Positions 25,391-35,533 of a stretch of 64,000 nucleotides of DNA are shown here, in pieces. The position numbers and the translations under genes are program-made. This DNA is from Kluyvera genomosp. 3. Lineage in GTDB: Bacteria > Pseudomonadota > Gammaproteobacteria > Enterobacterales > Enterobacteriaceae. Below the pieces are notes generated by a model, which was not told where the DNA came from, did not search any database, and worked only from the letters and a program-made list of their open reading frames with translations. Location: positions 1,674,001-1,738,000 of the forward strand of contig CP022114.1 in the NCBI GenBank assembly GCA_002211745.1. The letters are read 5' to 3'. Every line of letters begins with the position of its first letter. The stretch's first letter is position 1.

Positions 25391-25720
25391 ACGGCTGTGA
25401 ATTTATTTCCCCTGTGTTGAAATACAGGGGAAATGAAAAACCAATATTTAGATTAAATAATATTAATTGCTATTATATCTATCAAAAATCTAATTTTTAA
25501 TTTAATTAAAAATAAATGTTGGGCGCTAATTAAAATATGCTGGCGATCACGTATTTATATTTAAATAAATGACAGCACGTTTCCCTCCCACTAGTATCGC
25601 TCACCAGAAAAACAATATCTCTGGTCTTATTTTTATTATTGAAAAACATATTCATTTTTTAAATATTATAGCCAGTTCCTCCTGATTTTATTGTGACATT
25701 AAAAAGCAGAGGACGATTGC
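25391..25720. other. AT-rich gap with mdtQ terminator and porin promoter region
   Basis: The first part holds the mdtQ terminator hairpin (25416-25443). The rest, to the GTG of the porin, is strongly AT-rich (runs such as TTTAATTTAATTAAAAATAAA) in an otherwise GC-rich chromosome, typical of H-NS-bound or acquired promoters. A weak KdgR-like palindrome (TGAAAAACATATTCATTTTT, about 25640-25660) is present but not convincing. No ORF. Confidence 0.5.
25416..25443 (+). terminator. hairpin terminator after mdtQ
   Basis: TTTCCCCTGT, 8-base loop, ACAGGGGAAA: a perfect 10-bp stem with T-rich and A-rich flanks, 26 bp after the mdtQ stop. Confidence 0.75.
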
Positions 25721-26401
25721 GTGAAAAAATTAATAACTCTTGGGATGCTGGCGTTTGTCAGCGCATCGGCGAGCGCGGTAACGATTGACTTGCGTCATGA
25801 ATATACCGACACCTCGCAGGGACAGAAAGACAGGGTGCTGATTTCGCACCGCTTCGCTAACGGTTTTGGTTTCTCCGTCGAAGCCAAAACGAAATCAGGC
25901 GGTGAACATTCGGATAAAGCGTTTAATGATGTAGTTGATAATGGCGATGAATATGTTCTGAGCTATCAATTTAATGCAATGCCGAATATAACTGTTCAGC
26001 CGGGTTTTGCCTTAGAAACGTCATCATCGAAGGCAATATATAAACCGTATATTCGCGGACAATATAGTTTCGAGGGCGGTTTTTATGTCGCTGCCCGTTA
26101 TCGCTACGAATATACCCGTGATACGTCCAGCACGAAAGATGATGAACATGTGAACCGTGGCGATCTGTGGTTAGGTTATAAAACCGGGCCGTGGACGTTT
26201 GAAGGAAATTATCTGTATAAGAAAAGCGAAGATTATAATCGCTACGATAACGGTAAAGATGACTACGAGCTGGATTTCAAAGTGGCTTATAGCATCGATA
26301 AAAACTGGAAGCCTTACGCGCAGATCGGTAACGTCTCCGTCAGCAGCGACGAAGACGATCGCCAGACCCGTTATCGTGTGGGCGTGCAGTACACCTTCTG
26401 A
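25721..26401 (+). CDS. KdgM-family oligogalacturonate-specific porin
   Basis: 226-residue outer membrane beta-barrel of the KdgM/NanC/OmpL family, which forms 12-stranded monomeric channels for acidic oligosaccharides. Starts with GTG 25721 after AGAGGAC; signal peptide cleaved at SASASA-VTIDLRHEY. The mature part is an alternation of short polar/aromatic strands (GFSVEAKTKSGG, YKPYIRGQYSFEGGFYVAAR, DLWLGYKTGPWTFEGNYLY) and ends with the aromatic terminal residue RYRVGVQYTF required for barrel assembly. Family substrates are oligogalacturonates or sialic acid; the exact substrate is open. A GH28 hydrolase and GPH transporter lie 8 kb away. Confidence 0.88.
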   Translation: MKKLITLGMLAFVSASASAVTIDLRHEYTDTSQGQKDRVLISHRFANGFGFSVEAKTKSGGEHSDKAFNDVVDNGDEYVLSYQFNAMPNITVQPGFALETSSSKAIYKPYIRGQYSFEGGFYVAARYRYEYTRDTSSTKDDEHVNRGDLWLGYKTGPWTFEGNYLYKKSEDYNRYDNGKDDYELDFKVAYSIDKNWKPYAQIGNVSVSSDEDDRQTRYRVGVQYTF

Positions 26402-26421
26402 TCCTCATTACCTCTGGGCCT

Positions 26422-26445
26422 TACCGGGGCGCTTCGGCGCCCGGT
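26422..26445. terminator. terminator between the porin gene and yohD
   Basis: ACCGGGGCGC-TTCG-GCGCCCGGT stem with a stable TTCG loop, between the convergent porin gene and yohD stops. Confidence 0.7.
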
Positions 26446-27016
26446 TATTCATCCGTCGAACGTTTTTCCCGCCGTTTGAACCACCAGCGCAGCGCGACCA
26501 CTAGCGCCACCGCCAGCGCCAGCCAGATAATGTGCTTCAGATGTTTATCCAGATGATGCAGCCACGGGCCGATAGCTTCGCCGCCCAGGTAGCCGAGGGT
26601 GGTGAACAGCAACGCCCAGATCAACGCGCCAAGAATGTTCAGCGGCAGGAAAATCTTTGGCGGTAGGCCGCTGGCGCCAATTAACAGTGGGCCAATGACA
26701 CGAAAGCCGTACATAAAACGCGTACCGATGACAAATAGCTTCGGACGGCTGTTAATCAGCCGCTGCGCCTTCCGAATACGCGCCTGATGGCGTGAAAACC
26801 GTTTTAGCAGACGCCCGCCGAACTTCCGGCCTAAAAGATACAGCACCTGATCGCCGATCATCCCGCCCAGCGCCACCGAAATCACAACCAGCGGAAATTT
26901 CAATAGCCCTGATGCGCCGCCACACCACCGAGTAGCGTAATAGTTTCGCCTTCCGCCATACTGCCAATAATCAGCGCCGCGTAGCCATAGTGGGAAATCA
27001 GGTTATTGATATCCAT
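26445..27016 (-). CDS. yohD: DedA-family membrane protein YohD (one frameshift)
   Basis: DedA/SNARE-associated-family inner membrane protein; relatives help recycle undecaprenyl phosphate and maintain membrane potential. Start ATG 27016 (MDINNLISHYGYAALIIGSM) then AEGETITLLGGVAAHQG. The frame breaks near 26913 and one base joins LLKFPLVVISVALGGMIGDQ. The DedA core FVIGTRFMYGFRVIGPLLIG is intact. Repaired length 190 residues, E. coli 192. Confidence 0.9.
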
Positions 27017-27168
27017 ACAAACACTCACTCCTTACCACATCATACTATTCATCATACACCCTCAGGGCGAGATTGCAGGGCCGCTATTTTTTGCGTTGTA
27101 CATAAAATAATCATTGGTGTGAATTATACTTACAGCAACGTGGTACGAAGCCGTGCAGAGGAGGCGTT

Positions 27169-27754
27169 ATGAACCATGTATGGGGACTGTTCTCCCACCC
27201 TGACAAAGAAATGCATGTTATCCGCAGCGAGAACGAAACCGTTTCTCACCACTATGTGCATCATGTGCTGGTCATGGCGGCCATTCCGGTGGTCTGCGCC
27301 TTTATCGGCACCACTCAACTGGGCTGGAATTTTGGCGACGGCAACGTGGTCAGGCTGTCGCTGATGACGGGCCTGGGCATGGCGGTGCTTTTCTATGCCC
27401 TGATGCTGGCGGGTGTCGCGGTGATGGGACGGGTGATCTGGTGGATGGCGCGTAACTATCCGCAACGACCATCGCTTAAACGCTGTATGGTGTTTGCCGG
27501 CTACGTCGCGACGCCGATTTTCCTGAGCGGTATCGTGGCGCTTTACCCGTTGGTGTGGCTGTGCGCACTGGTCGGGACGGTTGCGCTGTTTTATACCGGG
27601 TATCTGCTTTACATCGGCATCCCGACTTTCCTCAACATCGATCGGGAAGAGGGCTGAGCTTCGCCAGTTCCACCCTGGCTATCGGCGTGTTGGTACTTGA
27701 AGTGCTGCTGGCGCTGACGGTGGTGCTGTGGGCTATGGCTACCGATTATTCTGA
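27169..27754 (+). CDS. yohC: Yip1-family inner membrane protein YohC (two frameshifts)
   Basis: Polytopic inner membrane protein of the Yip1 domain family, function unknown. MNHVWGLFSHPDKEMHVI at the N-terminus and membrane segments such as LVMAAIPVVCAFIGTTQ and YVATPIFLSGIVALYPLVWL match E. coli YohC. Frame breaks near 27653 and 27731; repair gives LSFASSTLAIGVLVLEVLLA and the C-terminus WGYGYRLF, total 195 residues as in E. coli. GGAGGCG precedes the start. Confidence 0.92.
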
Positions 27755-27933
27755 GTTCTGATATGCATTGCTGATGTGAATTAAATCACGTCAGCAATGC
27801 AGCATTTATTCACCATTATTTTCTGGCAGATGCTGCGTTCTACGCGCTATGATGGGCCATTCCGCTTCGCAACCGTTTGGTGCGAAGCGGTTGTCCATCA
27901 TTATGTGCATAAATAACCGCCAGAATACTCACC

Positions 27934-28887
27934 ATGCAGAAATTTCGCGTTTCCCTGCTCAGCCTCGCTCTCGTGCTGGCTGTGCCTTTTGCGCCTCAGG
28001 CGAGTGCTAAAACCGCCGTCTCCGCCGTGGCCTCGCAGCCGGAAATTGCTTCCGGTAGCGCGATGATTGTCGACCTTGAAACGAATAAAGTGATTTATGC
28101 CAACCAGCCCGATCTGGTGCGTCCGATGGCCTCCATTACCAAGCTGATGACGGCGATGGTGGTGCTGGACGCCCATCTGCCGCTGGATGAGATGCTGACC
28201 GTGGATATCAGCCACACGCCGGAGATGAAGGGCATTTATTCCCGCGTGCGTTTGAACAGCCAGATTAGCCGTAAAAACATGCTGCTGCTGGCGCTGATGT
28301 CTTCCGAGAACCGCGCGGCTGCCAGCCTGGCGCACCATTATCCGGGCGGTTATGACGCATTTATTCGCGCCATGAATGCCAAAGCCAAATCGTTGGGGAT
28401 GACTCGTACTCGCTATGTCGAGCCGACGGGGCTGTCCATTCATAACGTTTCGACCGCACGCGATTTGACTAAACTGCTGATTGCCACCAAACAGTATCCG
28501 CTGATTGGCCAACTGAGCACGACCAAAGAAGACACGGCGACCTTCGCCCATCCGGCGTATACGCTGCCGTTCCGCAACACGAATCATCTGGTGTACCGCG
28601 ATAACTGGAGCATTCAGCTGACCAAAACCGGCTTTACCAACGCGGCGGGTCACTGCCTGGTGATGCGCACCGTGATGAACAAACGTCCGGTGGCGATGGT
28701 GGTCATGGATGCGTTCGGTAAATATACCCATTTCGCCGACGCCAGCCGTCTGCGTACCTGGGTTGAAACCGGAAAGGTGATGCCGGTTCCTGCCGCGGCG
28801 CTGAGCTATAAAAAGCAGAAAGAGGCCCAGGTGGAAGGCAATATTGCGAAAGCCCAGCTTAGCGGGCAAACCACCCAGGACGATTAA
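27934..28887 (+). CDS. pbpG: D-alanyl-D-alanine endopeptidase PBP7
   Basis: Periplasmic penicillin-binding protein that cuts DD-cross-links in murein. 317 residues, intact. Sec signal [20 protein letters not shown] with cleavage after ASA. Peptidase S11 active site triad in order: SxxK in [11 protein letters not shown], SxN in [18 protein letters not shown] in [13 protein letters not shown]. Slightly longer than E. coli PBP7 (310) because of a longer C-terminal tail. Confidence 0.94.
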   Translation: MQKFRVSLLSLALVLAVPFAPQASAKTAVSAVASQPEIASGSAMIVDLETNKVIYANQPDLVRPMASITKLMTAMVVLDAHLPLDEMLTVDISHTPEMKGIYSRVRLNSQISRKNMLLLALMSSENRAAASLAHHYPGGYDAFIRAMNAKAKSLGMTRTRYVEPTGLSIHNVSTARDLTKLLIATKQYPLIGQLSTTKEDTATFAHPAYTLPFRNTNHLVYRDNWSIQLTKTGFTNAAGHCLVMRTVMNKRPVAMVVMDAFGKYTHFADASRLRTWVETGKVMPVPAAALSYKKQKEAQVEGNIAKAQLSGQTTQDD

Positions 28888-28894
28888 ACGTTCT

Positions 28895-29447
28895 TTATTC
28901 CGGCAGCGTCCAGTCACCGTCGTTGAGTGGGCGCTGCATAATCACCGTATCCGCCAGTCACCCATCTTGTAGCCGACGCTGCGCAACTGTCCCGCCACTT
29001 CGAAGCCGTGTTTTTTATGCAGTCGCAGCGAAGCGGTGTTGTTATTTCCGTCGCCAATTACCGCCAGCATCTGCCGCCATGGCCCCTGTTCGCATACGGC
29101 GATTAATGCCGTCAGCAGGCGGCTGCCGATACCGTGAGCGGTCATTGTGGTGTCGATATAGATAGATTCTTCCAGCGTATAGCGATAGGCCGGGCGAGGG
29201 CGATAGGGGCTGGCATAGCAGTAGCCGACGATAACCCACGATACAGCGCCACCAGCCACGGCAAACCTTGCTGTTGAATGGTGTTCATGCGTTGCTGCAT
29301 TTCATCAATGGAAGGCGGCACCTCTTCAAATGAGGCGCGGCCATTAAGTACGTGCCAGGCATACAGCGCGGCAATGGCTTGTACATCGTCAGCCTGCGCG
29401 TCACGAATTTCAATATCGGCGTCGCGAGTGACATCAAGCGTAGACAT
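28895..29447 (-). CDS. GNAT N-acetyltransferase, phosphinothricin acetyltransferase-like (two frameshifts)
   Basis: Single-domain GNAT enzyme of the Pat/MnaT group, which acetylate phosphinothricin, methionine sulfoximine or related amino acids. Start ATG 29447 (MSTLDVTRDADIEIRDAQAD). Conserved GNAT/Pat features: YAWHVLNGRASFEEVPPS, the acetyl-CoA loop region TAHGIGSRLLTALI, and NTASLRLHKKHGFEVAGQLR followed by SVGYKMGDW. Frame breaks near 29238 and 28954; repaired length 184 residues, ending NDGDWTLPE. Substrate not determined. Convergent with pbpG and separated from dld by a palindrome. Confidence 0.85.
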
Positions 29448-29487
29448 GCTTGAATTCCTTATGGTTTCCATCGTTAATCTGGCTCGC

Positions 29488-29527
29488 AGTCGGCCGGATA
29501 GCGCTACGCTTATCCGGCCGACTGCGA
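29488..29527. repeat. REP-like palindrome between dld and the acetyltransferase gene
   Basis: AGTCGGCCGGATA and TATCCGGCCGACT form a perfect 13-bp stem around GCGCTACGCT. It overlaps the repaired 3' end of dld (stop at 29510-29512) and can act as a hairpin on the mRNA. Confidence 0.8.
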
Positions 29528-31263
29528 ATTTCCCGACGTCATATCACGCGTCTGTTTTCTCGCCCAGTATTTGAGCTTACTGGTTTTACCGATCCCGGAT
29601 TCATGCTGTTGGTCGGGTCGTTTTCCCGGTAGTGGCGTTTGAGGTTTTCATCGGCTTCATACAGATGCCCGACGTTATGTTCCGCCGGATACTGGGCCCC
29701 ACGCTCGCGCAGCAGCGCCAGCATCTGCTCCTTCAGCGCGTGGGCGTCGACGCCTTTTTTCACGATGTAGTCCTGGTGGAAAACGTGGCACATAAAGTGG
29801 CCGTAGTACAGTTTGTGCACCAGCTTGCTGTCGATTTCCGGCGGCAGATGCTCGAACCATTCGGTGTCGTTACGACGCAGCGCGATGTCCAGCGCCAGAA
29901 TATCCTCCACTTCATCCGCGTGTACCGCCTGATAACGGATGGCCGCACCTGCCGCCGCGAAGCGGTGCAGGAACGCTTTGCTGCCTTCTTCTGGCGTACA
30001 GACAAAGAAGTCGCCTTCCGCCTGCTTGAAGTACTCCACCAGCCAGGCTTTAGCCTCGTCAATGCCGTCGCCGGACATTTTCAGCAGCAGATGGTGCTCG
30101 TATTTATCACGCCATGTTTTCATCCGTTCCGGCAGATGCGCCGGGAAAGCGTGGCCTAGCTTCTGCATAAAGCGGTCGGTGAAGTGCGGCTTGAACAGGG
30201 ACACCTTTTCCAGCATGGCGTCGGCGCGGCCCTTCATGGTGAAGAAGAACGGCATTTTGTCGGTGCCGAGCTTGTCGATCATCAGGAAGGTGTCTTTACC
30301 GTACTGCTCGGCGATATCGTAAATATCGCGATGCATATATTCGCCTGCTACCGGCAGGTTGTTAAATTCAGCCAGAATATGGCGGCGAATTTCCGTCAGC
30401 ACGTCCGGCTGATTCGTTCCGATGTAGAACACCTGTTGACGTTTTTCTGCCGGGAAGGTGTCGAGACGCGCGGCGAATACCGCCAGCTTGCCCGCGCAGC
30501 CGGAGGATTCAAACAGACGCTCCGGGTCGGCGTTGTAGCGCGCCGGGGTATCGGCGTTGACGTCGCGCACGCGGTTGACGTAGTCGTGATCGTGCGCGTG
30601 ACGGCCATCGTGACGCACATCGCTGTCCTTCACCCGATCGTCATCAAGTTTGCTGAGGATCTGCTCCGGGGTTTCACCCAGATCGATGCCCAGATGGTTA
30701 ACCAGCGTCAGCTTGCCGTTTTCATCAATGCGCGCAAACAGCGACATCTCGGTGTACGCCGGACCGCGCTGCACCAGCGAACCGCCGGAGTTATTGCAGA
30801 TCCCGCCGATCACCGACGCACCGATGCAGGAGGAGCCAATCACCGAATGCGGTTCACGGCCCAGCGGCTTGAGCGCTTTTTCCAGTGAATAGAGCGTGGT
30901 ACCTGGCCAGGCCAGCACCTGCTCGCCTTTATCCAGCAGATGCAGTTTATCGAGGCGTAGGGTGCTGATAATGACGATATCGCGGTCGTAGTCGTTGCCG
31001 CTGGGCGTTGAACCTTCGGTCAGGCCGGTATTGGCGGCCTGCATCAGAATAATTTTGTCCGCATTGACGCAGGCGTTGAGCACGCGCCATAGCTCCAACA
31101 GCGAGCCTGGAAACACCACGGCCAGCGCATCGCCGTGCCCGGAACGGAAGCCTTTACGGTAGCGGGCGGTTTTGGCCGGGTCGGTGAGCAGGTGAGCGTG
31201 ACCAACCAGGCGCGAGAGTTCGTTAATCAGCGCGTTATTATCATTTGTAGTTTGAGAAGCCAT
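29510..31263 (-). CDS. dld: quinone-dependent D-lactate dehydrogenase Dld (one frameshift)
   Basis: FAD-dependent peripheral membrane enzyme that oxidises D-lactate to pyruvate and feeds electrons to quinone. Start ATG 31263 (MASQTTNDNNALINELSRLV) behind GGAGTGGAG; a longer upstream reading is not supported. FAD-binding PCMH domain seen in LMQAANTGLTEGSTPSGNDY and SVIGSSCIGASVIGGICNNS; the cap and membrane-binding domain follow to LYEADENLKRHYRENDPTNS. The frame breaks near 29599 after MNPG; one G restores IGKTSK as in E. coli, and translation then runs to a stop inside the REP palindrome, 584 residues against 571 in E. coli. Confidence 0.93.
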
Positions 31264-31460
31264 TCTCCACTCCTTGTGGTGGGACAAATTGTCGTTTCTA
31301 AGAATAGCGCTTTGTATGATCATTGGGGAGTGAATGTTTCTAAAAATCAGAGAATAACCTTAGCTTTCTGTTCCGCGCTCCTTTACCTTTATGGCAAACT
31401 GCGGCTTTTCATCGACTCTCAGCCGCTCTCCCCGGCATGGATACAAGAGACTACAAAAAT

Positions 31461-33755
31461 ATGAAATGGCTATTTTCTGTTGGCGTCGCCGTGAGCCTGG
31501 CGCTGCAACCCGCTCTGGCGGAGGATTTGTTCGGTAACCATCCACTCACCCCGCAGGCGCGGGATGCGTTTGTGACCGAGCTGCTGAAAAAAATGACGGT
31601 CGATGAAAAGATTGGCCAGCTGCGCCTGATTAGCGTTGGGCCGGACAACCCGAAAGAAGCCATTCGCGAGATGATCAAAGACGGTCAGGTCGGCGCGATT
31701 TTCAATACCGTGACCCGCCAGGATATCCGTGCGATGCAGGATCAGGTGATGTCCCTTAGCCGCCTGAAAATTCCGCTGTTCTTTGCCTACGACGTGGTAC
31801 ACGGCCAGCGTACCGTATTCCCGATTAGCCTTGGTCTTGCCTCTACCTTCAACCTCGACGCAGTGAAAACCGTGGCCGCGTGTCAGCCTATGAAGCGGCG
31901 GATGACGGCCTGAATATGACCTGGGCGCCGATGGTTGATGTCTCGCGCGACCCGCGCTGGGGCCGCGCTTCCGAAGGGTTTGGCGAAGACACTTATTTAA
32001 CCGCCGTGATGGGCGAAAACATGGTGGAAGCGATGCAGGGTAAAAGCCCGGCGGATCGCTACTCGGTGATGACCAGCGTTAAACACTTCGCCGCTTACGG
32101 CGCGGTGGAAGGCGGCAAAGAGTACAACACCGTCGATATGAGCCCGCAGCGTCTGTTTAACGACTATATGCCGCCGTATAAAGCGGGGCTGGATGCGGGC
32201 AGCGGCGCGGTGATGATCGGCCTGAATTCGCTGAACGGCACGCCGGCGACGTCCGACACCTGGCTGCTGAAAGACGTGCTGCGCAACCAGTGGGGCTTCA
32301 AAGGGATCACCGTCTCCGATCATGGGGCGATTAAAGAGCTGATTAAACACGGCGTTGCCGCCGACCCGGAAGACGCCGTTCGCGTGGCGCTGAAGGCCGG
32401 TATCGATATGAGCATGAGCGATGAATACTACAGCAAGTATCTGCCGGGCTGGTGAAATCCGGCAAGGTGACGATGGCCGAGCTGGACGACGCCACCCGCC
32501 ACGTGCTGAACGTCAAGTACGATATGGGGCTGTTTAACGATCCGTACAGCCATCTGGGGCCGAAAGCGTCCGACCCGCAGGACACTAACGCCGAAAGTCG
32601 CCTGCATCGTGCCGAAGCGCGCGAGGTTGCGCGCCAGAGCCTGGTGCTGTTGAAAAACCGTCTCGAAACGCTGCCATTGAAGAAAAACGCTACCGTGGCG
32701 GTGGTGGGCCCGTTGGCCGACAGCCAGCGTGACGTGATGGGGAGCTGGTCTGCCGCCGGTGTGGCTGGGCAGTCCGTGACCGTACTGACCGGGATTAAAA
32801 ACGTGATGGGCGGCGAAGGCAAAGTGCTGTACGCCAAAGGCGCGAACGTGACCAGCGACAAAGGCATCATCGATTTCCTCAACCTCTATGAGGAAGCGGT
32901 GAAGGTTGACCCGCGCTCGCCGCAGGCGATGATTGACGAAGCGGTTACCGCAGCGAAACAGTCCGACGTGGTTGTGGCGGTGGTGGGCGAAGCGCAGGGC
33001 ATGGCCCACGAAGCCTCCAGCCGTACCGAACTGTCAATTCCGAAAAGCCAGCAGGATCTAATTGCTGCATTGAAAGCCACCGGCAAACCGCTGGTTCTGG
33101 TGCTGATGAACGGTCGTCCGTTGACGCTGGTGAAAGAGGACCAACAGGCCGACGCTATTCTGGAAACCTGGTTCGCCGGTACCGAAGGCGGTAACGCCAT
33201 CGCCGACGTGCTGTTTGGCGACTACAACCCATCCGGGAAGCTGCCGATGTCCTTCCCGCGCTCCGTGGGCAGATTCCGCAGTACTACAGCCACCTGAACA
33301 CCGGTCGTCCATACAACGCCGACAAGCCAAACAAGTACACCTCGCGCTACTTTGACGAAGCCAACGGCCCGCTGTATCCGTTCGGCTACGGTCTGAGCTA
33401 CACCACTTTCTCGGTCTCCGACGTGAAAATGTCCGCACCGACCATGAAGGCTGACGGCAGCGTCACCGCCAGCGTGCAGGTGACCAACACCGGCAAACGT
33501 GAAGGGGCGACGGTAATTCAGATGTACCTGCAGGACGTGACCGCGTCGATGAGCCGCCCGGTGAAACAGCTGAAAGGCTTTGAGAAGGTGACGCTGAAGC
33601 CAGGTGAAACTCAAACCGTGAGCTTCCCGATTGACGTTAACGCGCTGAAGTTCTGGAACCAGCAGATGAAATACGCCGCTGAGCCGGGCAAGTTTAACGT
33701 CTTTATCGGCGTGGATTCGGCGCGTGTGAAGCAGGGCGAATTCGAGCTGCTGTAA
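31461..33755 (+). CDS. bglX: periplasmic beta-glucosidase BglX (three frameshifts)
   Basis: Glycoside hydrolase family 3 enzyme acting on beta-glucosides in the periplasm. Start ATG 31461 (MKWLFSVGVAVSLALQPALA, signal cleaved after ALA). GH3 N domain with nucleophile Asp in GITVSDHGAIKELIKHG; GH3 C domain with VVGPLADSQRDVMGSW and WFAGTEGGNAIADVLFGDYN; C-terminal fibronectin III-like domain with VTNTGKREGATVIQMYLQDV. Frame breaks near 31873, 32449 and 33270, each cured by one base; repaired length 765 residues, identical to E. coli. Divergent from dld with a 197-bp shared promoter gap. Confidence 0.93.
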
Positions 33756-33800
33756 GGCGACCCTTCAGTTCAGTACAAACTATCAGGCCGCACTCAACGG

Positions 33801-33838
33801 TCCCCTCTCCCCAGCGGGAGAGGGTTAGGGTGAGGGGC
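33801..33838. repeat. enterobacterial intergenic hairpin repeat
   Basis: CCCTCTCCC-CAGC-GGGAGAGGG followed by TTAGGGTGAGGGG is a dispersed intergenic repeat common in enterobacterial genomes. It may terminate bglX transcription. Confidence 0.7.
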
Positions 33839-33949
33839 AACCCTCAAACCCCACTCCCGCATCATTTTGTGATCCCCTCGCTATTCTCTGCCCATCACCG
33901 TGCAATCTGCGCTAAACGGCCCGTTTAATGCGCTAACTAAGCTTCTTTT

Positions 33950-33965
33950 TGTGACGTTCCTCACT
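33950..33965 (+). promoter_or_regulatory. CRP-type site upstream of the GH28 gene
   Basis: TGTGA-CGTTCC-TCACT matches the CRP consensus at 9 of 10 core positions. It is about 180 bp upstream of the GH28 start, consistent with a catabolite-controlled sugar-use operon. Confidence 0.55.
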
Positions 33966-34135
33966 TATCACCCACCCCGACACATCGCGTTTTGTGCGCT
34001 TGCTCAAAAGCCGCATCAGGCCGCCATAACAGGCGTGACCCCATTCACTAATACGTAAAAAAGCCCGCTTCTGCCCGCGAGAGGCGCGGCGAATCCGCGT
34101 TAAATGCAGCTATCTCAACATTCGCAGGTAGCCAC

Positions 34136-35473
34136 ATGAAGATTTCACTGCATAACACCTCTCTTGACCGCAGCGGTAAAACGCCGCTGACCGCGCAGCT
34201 GCAGCAGCTGATTGACGAAATTGACCGCGCCGGCGGCGGTACGCTGGTGGTGTCGGCGGGCGACTGGATGACCGGCACGCTGATTCTACCGTCCAACTTT
34301 ACCCTGCATCTGGAGGCCGGCGCGCGTTTGCTGGCCAGCCCGAACGCTGAGGACTATCCGGCGGAGTTGACGCAAACCGTTGCTGAACTCTCCCGCATGG
34401 CGCTGATTTATGCCCGTAACGCTCATCACATTACGCTGAGCGGCGAAGGTTGTCTGGCAGGGGCGCGAGCGCCTGGTTCGCAGAGCGTGCCGATGAGCAG
34501 GGTTATCGCCAGCCGAAAACCATGCGCCCGCGCATGCTGGTGCTGGAAGGCTGCCAGCAGGTGCGCATTCGTGATATCACCATCAGCGACTCGCCGATGT
34601 GGACCGCGCATCTGGTGAGCTGTAATCAGGTATTCATTCAAAATCTGACCATTGATAACGATCTGGCGCTGTCCAACACCGATGCGCTGGATATCGACAG
34701 CTGCCAGCATGTGCATATTAGCGATAGCTACTTCAGCGCTGCCGATGATGGCATCTGTATCAAAACGACCCGCAAACCGCAGGAACTCCAACAGGCGACC
34801 CGCCACGTGGTGGTCAGCAATTGCCTGATTCGTTCGAAAAGTTGCGCTATCAAAATCGGCACCGAAACCTTCGCCGATATCAGCCATATCGCCGTGCACA
34901 ACTGTTCAATCTTTGAGTCCAACCGCGGCATCGGCCTGGTCTCCCGCGATGGCGGCCGGTTCAGCCAGATGATTTTCAGCAACATTTTGTTCGACTGCCG
35001 CCACGGTCACCCGTGCCACTGGGGAAAAGCCGATCCGGTCTTTATCTCGGTGCGCCATCGAGACCCGCAGGTTCAGCCGGGCCAGGTTGAAGACATCACC
35101 TTTAGCCAGCTCTCTGGCGTGAGCGAAGGGCCATCAACCTGCACGCGGAAACACCGGGCGATATTCATCATGTCACCTTCAACGGGCTGTCGCTGCAGCA
35201 GCTCTCCGGCCCCTCTGATGAGCAGGGCTGCTATGACGTGCGCCCACCGTGCAACCCGGCGAGCCCAACCGGCATGGGGCTCGATAACGCCTACCGCGTG
35301 AACCCGCAAACCGGCCGTGCCTGGGTGTCGATGCCTATCCTGGCGGCCTACCGGCGTTCTACGCCAACGGTGTGCAAGAACTGACGCTCAACGATCTGCG
35401 CATTCGTCGCCCGACGCCGCTGCCGCAGGGATGGAACATCAACGCCATCGTGCAGGAAAACGCCGACGCCTGA
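34136..35473 (+). CDS. glycoside hydrolase family 28 protein (three frameshifts)
   Basis: Right-handed parallel beta-helix hydrolase of the polygalacturonase family, with no signal peptide, hence probably cytoplasmic and acting on imported pectin oligomers. Start ATG 34136 (MKISLHNTSLDRSGKTPLTA). Conserved GH28 catalytic features: NTDALDIDSC and AADDGICIK, supplying the acidic residues. The usual GHG and RIK positions read CAIKIGTETF and IGLVSRDGGR, so it is a divergent subfamily (rhamnogalacturonase or exo-acting types are possible). Frame breaks near 34450, 35130 and 35321; repaired length about 446 residues, with PTGMGLDNAYRVNPQTGRAW near the end. Followed at 60 bp by a GPH transporter. 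Confidence 0.8.
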
Positions 35474-35533
35474 AGCTATTTGATGACGGCGCGGCTTTCG
35501 CCTCGCCGTTCTGTACTGTTCAAGGGATGGAAA

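Larger units (their letters stand above)
33756..34135. other. bglX to GH28 intergenic region with repeat and CRP site
   Basis: 380 bp without a gene. It contains the short intergenic repeat at 33801-33838, a CRP-type site at 33950-33965, and a GC-rich stem near 34062-34098 (AAAAAGCCCGCTTCTGCCCG). The promoter for the following GH28-transporter genes should lie here. Confidence 0.6.

Noticed and set aside
33801-33838. CRISPR-like repeat
   Set aside because: Only a single copy of a known dispersed hairpin repeat; no regular spacers anywhere in the window.
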